64,000 nucleotides of DNA from assembly GCA_019931245.1 (NCBI GenBank), contig JAINDL010000019.1:120211-184210 (forward strand), read 5' to 3'. This DNA comes from Bryobacteraceae bacterium CoA2 C42. GTDB lineage: Bacteria; Acidobacteriota; Terriglobia; Bryobacterales; Bryobacteraceae. The notes below the pieces were generated by a model, which saw nothing but the letters and a program-made list of their open reading frames with translations, was not told the DNA's origin and ran no database searches. Shown one piece after another: positions 60,592 through 64,000 of the stretch (positions within the stretch are counted from its first letter, which is position 1; each line of letters begins with the position of its first letter). The position numbers and the translations under genes were made by a program.

Positions 60592-63500
60592 GTGTTTGTG
60601 AGACCACTCCGCGCCGGGGTTTGCCTCGCCCTTCTCGCCATTCTCCCCCCGGCCGCGCTGTCGCAAGCCACCACCGCGGAGCTCGGAGGCTTCGTCCGCG
60701 ACCCCGGCGGACTGCCCGTCGCCGCCGCCGCGATCACGCTGCGGCACACGGCCACCGGCCTGACCGTGACGCAGGCATCCGGGCCCGAGGGAGATTACCA
60801 CTTCCCGGCCCTGCCAGCCGGCAGCTATGTCCTGACCGCCACCCGGGTAGGGTTCGCCCCGCTGCGCCGCGACGGCATCGGCCTGCGGGTGGGCGACCGC
60901 GCCACGGTGGACCTGGACCTTGTGCTGGGCGACGCCAGCCAGGCGGTAGAGGTCAGCGCGGCCCCGCCGCTGTTGCAGTCCGCCCGCGGCACCGTGAGCT
61001 TTGTCGTGGAGCAGCAAAAGGTGGTCACGCTGCCCCTCGACGGCCGAAATTTTGTCCCCCTGCTGGCGCTCTCGCCCGGCGTGACGCTACCGCCGGGCGG
61101 CCTGCTGCCGCGCATCAACGGCAGCAGGCCGCGGGTGAGCGAGTATCTCTACGACGGCATCAGCGTGCTGCAGCCCGAACCTGGCCAGGTAGCGTACTAC
61201 CCTATTCTCGACGCCATCGAAGAGTTCCGCGTCGAGACCAACAGCTACGCCGCCGAGTACGGCCGGTCCAACGGCGGGGTGATTCTGGTGACGCAGAAGT
61301 CCGGAACCAACACCTGGCGCGGCACCGTATTCGAGTTCTTCCGGAACGAGCGGCTGAACGCCCGCAACCGCTTCGCCCCGCCCGGGGCGAAGCCGCGTTT
61401 CCGCCGGAACCAGCATGGCTTGGTCCTCGGCGGGCCGCTGGCCCGGAACCGGACGTTCCTGTTTGCCGACTGGCAGGGTACCCGCCTCGAGACGGGGGTG
61501 GTACGCACCAGCACCGTCCCCACCATCGCCGAGCGCAGCGGTCTGTTCACCGCCGCGGTCTTCGACCCGGCCACCACCCGCCGCTCGGCGGCCGGTTACG
61601 CTCGCGACCCGTTTCCCGCCAACCGGATCCCGGCCGCCCGCTTCGACCCCGTGGCGCAGGCCGTCGCGGTTCGCTACCCGGCGCCCAACGTGGATACCAC
61701 CGCCAATAACTACCGCCGCCTCGCCAACGAACGGACCGCCGCCGAACAGTTCGACGTTCGGGGAGACCACTACCAGAGCCCCGCGCAGCGCTTTTTCAGC
61801 CGCTATGCGTTTCTCCGCGACCACAGCCGGCCGGCATCCCCGCTACCGGACGGCGGCGGCAACCTGACCACGGGGGTTCCCGGCGACACCGTGACGCGGG
61901 CCGACAGCGTGGCCGGGGAGCACACCTGGACTCCGCGGCCGGCCATCGTCAATCAGTTCCGCGCGGGCTATACCGCTCGACGCCTCGCGCGCCGCGCGCT
62001 GCGGATCGGGCAGTCCGCCACGGCGGCGACCGGCATCCCCCATCTGCCGGCCTCTTCGTTCGCCGATGTGCTGCCCACGTTCGACATCATCGGACTGCAG
62101 CAGCTGGGTCCGCCCGCCAACAGCAACGCCCGGTTCGCCACCGCGGTGCTGCAGATAGCCAACACGTTTTCCTGGATGCGGGGCGCGCACCAGGGCAAGG
62201 CCGGGGTGGACCTGCGGCGGCAGACGCTCAACGTCCTGCAGCCCGCCCATCCGACGGGGAACTTTCAGTTCCCTCCGCTGTTTACCGGGGCGCTGGCCGC
62301 CAGCGGAGCCGTGAGCGGCGGATCGTCGTTCGGTTCGTTTCTGTTGGGGCAGGTGGGGCGGTTCAGCCTGGACGCGCAGCCGGAGGTGCTGCGGCCACGG
62401 GCGCAGACGGCCGAGTTCTTCCTGCAGGACGACTGGCGGGTTTCGCGGCGGCTGAGTTGGAATCCGGGTCTCCGCTACACGCTGAATCTCCCTTCGACGG
62501 TGGTAGGAGACCAGGGGGCGGTGTTCAACCTGAATACCGAGCGCCTGGACTTGCTGGGCTCTCACTTGCTGGGCTCTCACTTGCTGGGCTCTCCAGGACA
62601 ACCGCGCGCGGCGCGCCGCCTGGAGAAGCGGCTGCTGGCGCCGCGGGTCGGGGTCGCGTTCCTGCTGCGGGATTCGCTGGTTCTCCGGTCCGGCTACAGC
62701 CTGACCTGGATTGAACAGGCCGGCATCACCACGCCCTTTACGACGCCCCTGTTTCCCTTCGTGCAATCGCTGGGTCAGCAGACGCTCGACAATCTCACCC
62801 CGGCGTTTCTTCTGGCGCAGGGGCCGACGGTCCGCCCGCAGGCGCCGGGGCCGGACGCGGGGTTGGGCCAGGGCGTCTTCGGCGTGCAGCGGGATAACGG
62901 CAGCGGGTACGCTCAGCAGTGGAACCTGAGTGTGCAGAAGAGCTTCGGGGCGCATTGGAGCGTCGAGGTTGGTTATCTGGGTTCGAAGCTGACGCGGTTG
63001 GGCGTTCCCGACGGGAACCTGAACCAGCTGACGGTGGAGCAGTTGGCGCTGGGCGCGCCGTTGACCCAGGCGGTGGCCAATCCGTGGGCGGGACTGCTGC
63101 CGGCCGGGAGTCCGCTGGGAGGGCCAATGATTCCGCGGGCGCAGCTGCTGCGGCCCTTCCCGCGGTTCACCACCGTGGCGCTGTACCGGAACAACGTGGG
63201 CCACTCCACCTACCACTCGGCGCAGGCGCGGGCGGAGAAGCGGCTGGCGCGCGGGCTGACGCTGACGTTGGCCTACACGTTTTCGCGCCTGATTGATGAT
63301 GCCGGGGCGGTGTTTGACTCCGCGCTGCTTTCGGGGCCGGTGGCGAACTTTCAGGCCGCCGACAGCTTTAACCGGCGTCTTGAGAAAGACGTCTCCACCG
63401 GCAATGTGCCGCACAACTTCTCGGCCGGATTTGTTTATGAGCGGGCGGGCCGGAGCCGCTGGCTGCGCGGCTGGCAGGTGGCGGGCATGGTTCGGGCGCA

Positions 63501-63909
63501 GTCGGGCAGTCCGGTAGCGGTGACGCAGGCCAACAACCTGAATGCGTTTGCCGGTTTCGGGGTGCAGCGGCCGAACCGCGTGGCGAACCCGCAACTGGCG
63601 CGCGGGGAGCGTTCGACGGCGCGGTGGTTCGATACGGCGGCGTTCCGGCCGGCGCCGCAGTTCACGCTCGGCAACAGTTCGCGCAACCCGGTGGTGGGAC
63701 CGGGCTACCGCGCGGTGGACCTGATGGTGGGGCGGAGCTTCCGGCTGGGCGAGGCGAGGCGGCTGGAACTCCGCGCAGAGGCGTTCAACGCGATGAATAC
63801 GCCGCTGCTGGGCAACCCGAATGGCAGCTTCGGCGCGCCGGGGTTTGGCAGCATCACGACAGCGCTCGACCCGCGCGTGTGGGAGCTGGTGGCGAAGTTT
63901 CATTTCTGA
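60592..63909 (+). CDS. Oar-like TonB-dependent outer-membrane protein
   Basis: A 1105-aa outer-membrane protein. Signal peptide about 1-25 (ends AALSQ), carboxypeptidase-regulatory-like domain (ELGGFVRDPGGLPVAAAAIT), TonB plug (TVSFVVEQQKVVTLPLDGRN, YLYDGISVLQP, EEFRVETNSYAAEYGRSNGG) and a barrel ending ELVAKFHF. It has a GTG start at 60592 or 60598 and no Shine-Dalgarno. A 15-bp tandem repeat near 62551 adds LLGSH LLGSH LLGS to the barrel region, probably an external loop. Its TGA stop is the first part of repeat R4, which follows with a seven-T terminator tail. Confidence 0.92.
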   Translation: MFVRPLRAGVCLALLAILPPAALSQATTAELGGFVRDPGGLPVAAAAITLRHTATGLTVTQASGPEGDYHFPALPAGSYVLTATRVGFAPLRRDGIGLRVGDRATVDLDLVLGDASQAVEVSAAPPLLQSARGTVSFVVEQQKVVTLPLDGRNFVPLLALSPGVTLPPGGLLPRINGSRPRVSEYLYDGISVLQPEPGQVAYYPILDAIEEFRVETNSYAAEYGRSNGGVILVTQKSGTNTWRGTVFEFFRNERLNARNRFAPPGAKPRFRRNQHGLVLGGPLARNRTFLFADWQGTRLETGVVRTSTVPTIAERSGLFTAAVFDPATTRRSAAGYARDPFPANRIPAARFDPVAQAVAVRYPAPNVDTTANNYRRLANERTAAEQFDVRGDHYQSPAQRFFSRYAFLRDHSRPASPLPDGGGNLTTGVPGDTVTRADSVAGEHTWTPRPAIVNQFRAGYTARRLARRALRIGQSATAATGIPHLPASSFADVLPTFDIIGLQQLGPPANSNARFATAVLQIANTFSWMRGAHQGKAGVDLRRQTLNVLQPAHPTGNFQFPPLFTGALAASGAVSGGSSFGSFLLGQVGRFSLDAQPEVLRPRAQTAEFFLQDDWRVSRRLSWNPGLRYTLNLPSTVVGDQGAVFNLNTERLDLLGSHLLGSHLLGSPGQPRAARRLEKRLLAPRVGVAFLLRDSLVLRSGYSLTWIEQAGITTPFTTPLFPFVQSLGQQTLDNLTPAFLLAQGPTVRPQAPGPDAGLGQGVFGVQRDNGSGYAQQWNLSVQKSFGAHWSVEVGYLGSKLTRLGVPDGNLNQLTVEQLALGAPLTQAVANPWAGLLPAGSPLGGPMIPRAQLLRPFPRFTTVALYRNNVGHSTYHSAQARAEKRLARGLTLTLAYTFSRLIDDAGAVFDSALLSGPVANFQAADSFNRRLEKDVSTGNVPHNFSAGFVYERAGRSRWLRGWQVAGMVRAQSGSPVAVTQANNLNAFAGFGVQRPNRVANPQLARGERSTARWFDTAAFRPAPQFTLGNSSRNPVVGPGYRAVDLMVGRSFRLGEARRLELRAEAFNAMNTPLLGNPNGSFGAPGFGSITTALDPRVWELVAKFHF
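62551..62593 (+). repeat. In-frame 15-bp tandem repeat inside the TonB-dependent gene
   Basis: TTGCTGGGCTCTCAC occurs twice perfectly and a third time for 13 nt, encoding LLGSH-LLGSH-LLGS. The unit is a multiple of three, so copy number can change without a frameshift. Confidence 0.85.
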
Positions 63910-63954
63910 GGAACGCGCACAACGGACCCGCGCGGCCTGTGCGCTTTTTTTAAA
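63907..63954 (+). terminator. Stop-codon hairpin repeat, short form (R4), with seven-T tail
   Basis: TGAGGAACGCGCACAACGG begins with the stop codon of the TonB-dependent gene; the stem GCGCACA/TGTGCGC (63915-63921 with 63938-63944) is followed by TTTTTTT. This is a textbook intrinsic terminator. Confidence 0.8.
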
Positions 63955-64000
63955 CCGCGCACAACGGACCCGCTTCGGCCCGGCGGGAGGGGCGCGTTCC
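63955..64000 (+). repeat. Stop-codon hairpin repeat, long form, cut by the window end (R5)
   Basis: Starts GCGCACAACGG at 63957, directly after R4, and continues GGCCCGGCGGGAGGGGCGCG, matching R3 with A-to-C in the inner left arm (GGGCGCG for GGGCGAG). The window ends one base into the inner right arm. Confidence 0.7.

Noticed and set aside
1-64000. CRISPR array
   Set aside because: No regularly spaced 24-40-nt repeats were seen; the only repeats are the dispersed hairpin element, the 20-nt element and two short tandem tracts.

Overview
The window is GC-rich, densely coded DNA that most resembles a soil Acidobacteriota genome of the Solibacter/Bryobacter type. This is inferred from family content: three very large Oar-like TonB-dependent outer-membrane proteins with a carboxypeptidase-regulatory N-terminal domain, four 'planctomycete-type' cytochrome plus DUF1501/DUF1552 cassettes, a quinoprotein fused to c-type cytochrome domains, and many small secreted hydrolases and isomerases. 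No search was run, so the taxon is an inference. No rRNA, tRNA, CRISPR array, prophage or intact insertion sequence was seen.

Region 1 (about 0.6-18.8 kb, minus strand) is a type VI secretion locus read tssB-tssC // hcp-tagJ-tssA-tssE-tssF-tssG-clpV // vgrG-LysM/PG-binding protein-unknown 673-aa protein-PAAR-serine hydrolase. The // marks are strong hairpins followed by T-rich tails that look like intrinsic terminators. Sheath, tube, most of the baseplate, recycling ATPase and spike are present. TssK and the membrane complex TssJ/L/M are not in the window, so they must lie elsewhere or be absent. The last five genes look like a spike-and-cargo unit whose unknown members are the best candidates for new biology here.

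Region 2 (19.1-24.9 kb) holds thiG, an unrecognised 530-aa protein overlapping the thiG end tail to tail, a secreted CBM9-like protein and a cytochrome-quinoprotein fusion.

Region 3 (24.9-40.6 kb) holds two DUF1549/DUF1553 + DUF1501 cassettes, one with an S9 peptidase and one with a pre-peptidase-domain-like protein, on either side of a 1.1 kb gene-poor stretch and a TonB-dependent protein. Region 4 (40.7-47.5 kb) is a run of metabolic genes: a GT-C-type glycosyltransferase, two sugar isomerase/epimerase-like TIM barrels, an M20 peptidase, an alpha/beta hydrolase and an amidohydrolase-fold protein. Region 5 (47.6-56.8 kb) holds a DUF1587/1592-type protein + DUF1552, an ankyrin-repeat protein, and a third DUF1553 + DUF1501 pair. 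Region 6 (56.9-64.0 kb) holds two more Oar-like outer-membrane proteins, divergently transcribed.

Two sequence-level patterns cut across these regions. First, a short hairpin repeat (about 45 nt, or about 95 nt in a long form) occurs at least five times; three copies begin exactly at the stop codon of a gene, and two of those act as good intrinsic terminators. Second, several genes have a TAnnnT -10-like box only 3-14 nt before the start codon, implying leaderless or nearly leaderless mRNAs, including two head-to-head gene pairs whose start codons are only 21 and 25 bp apart.
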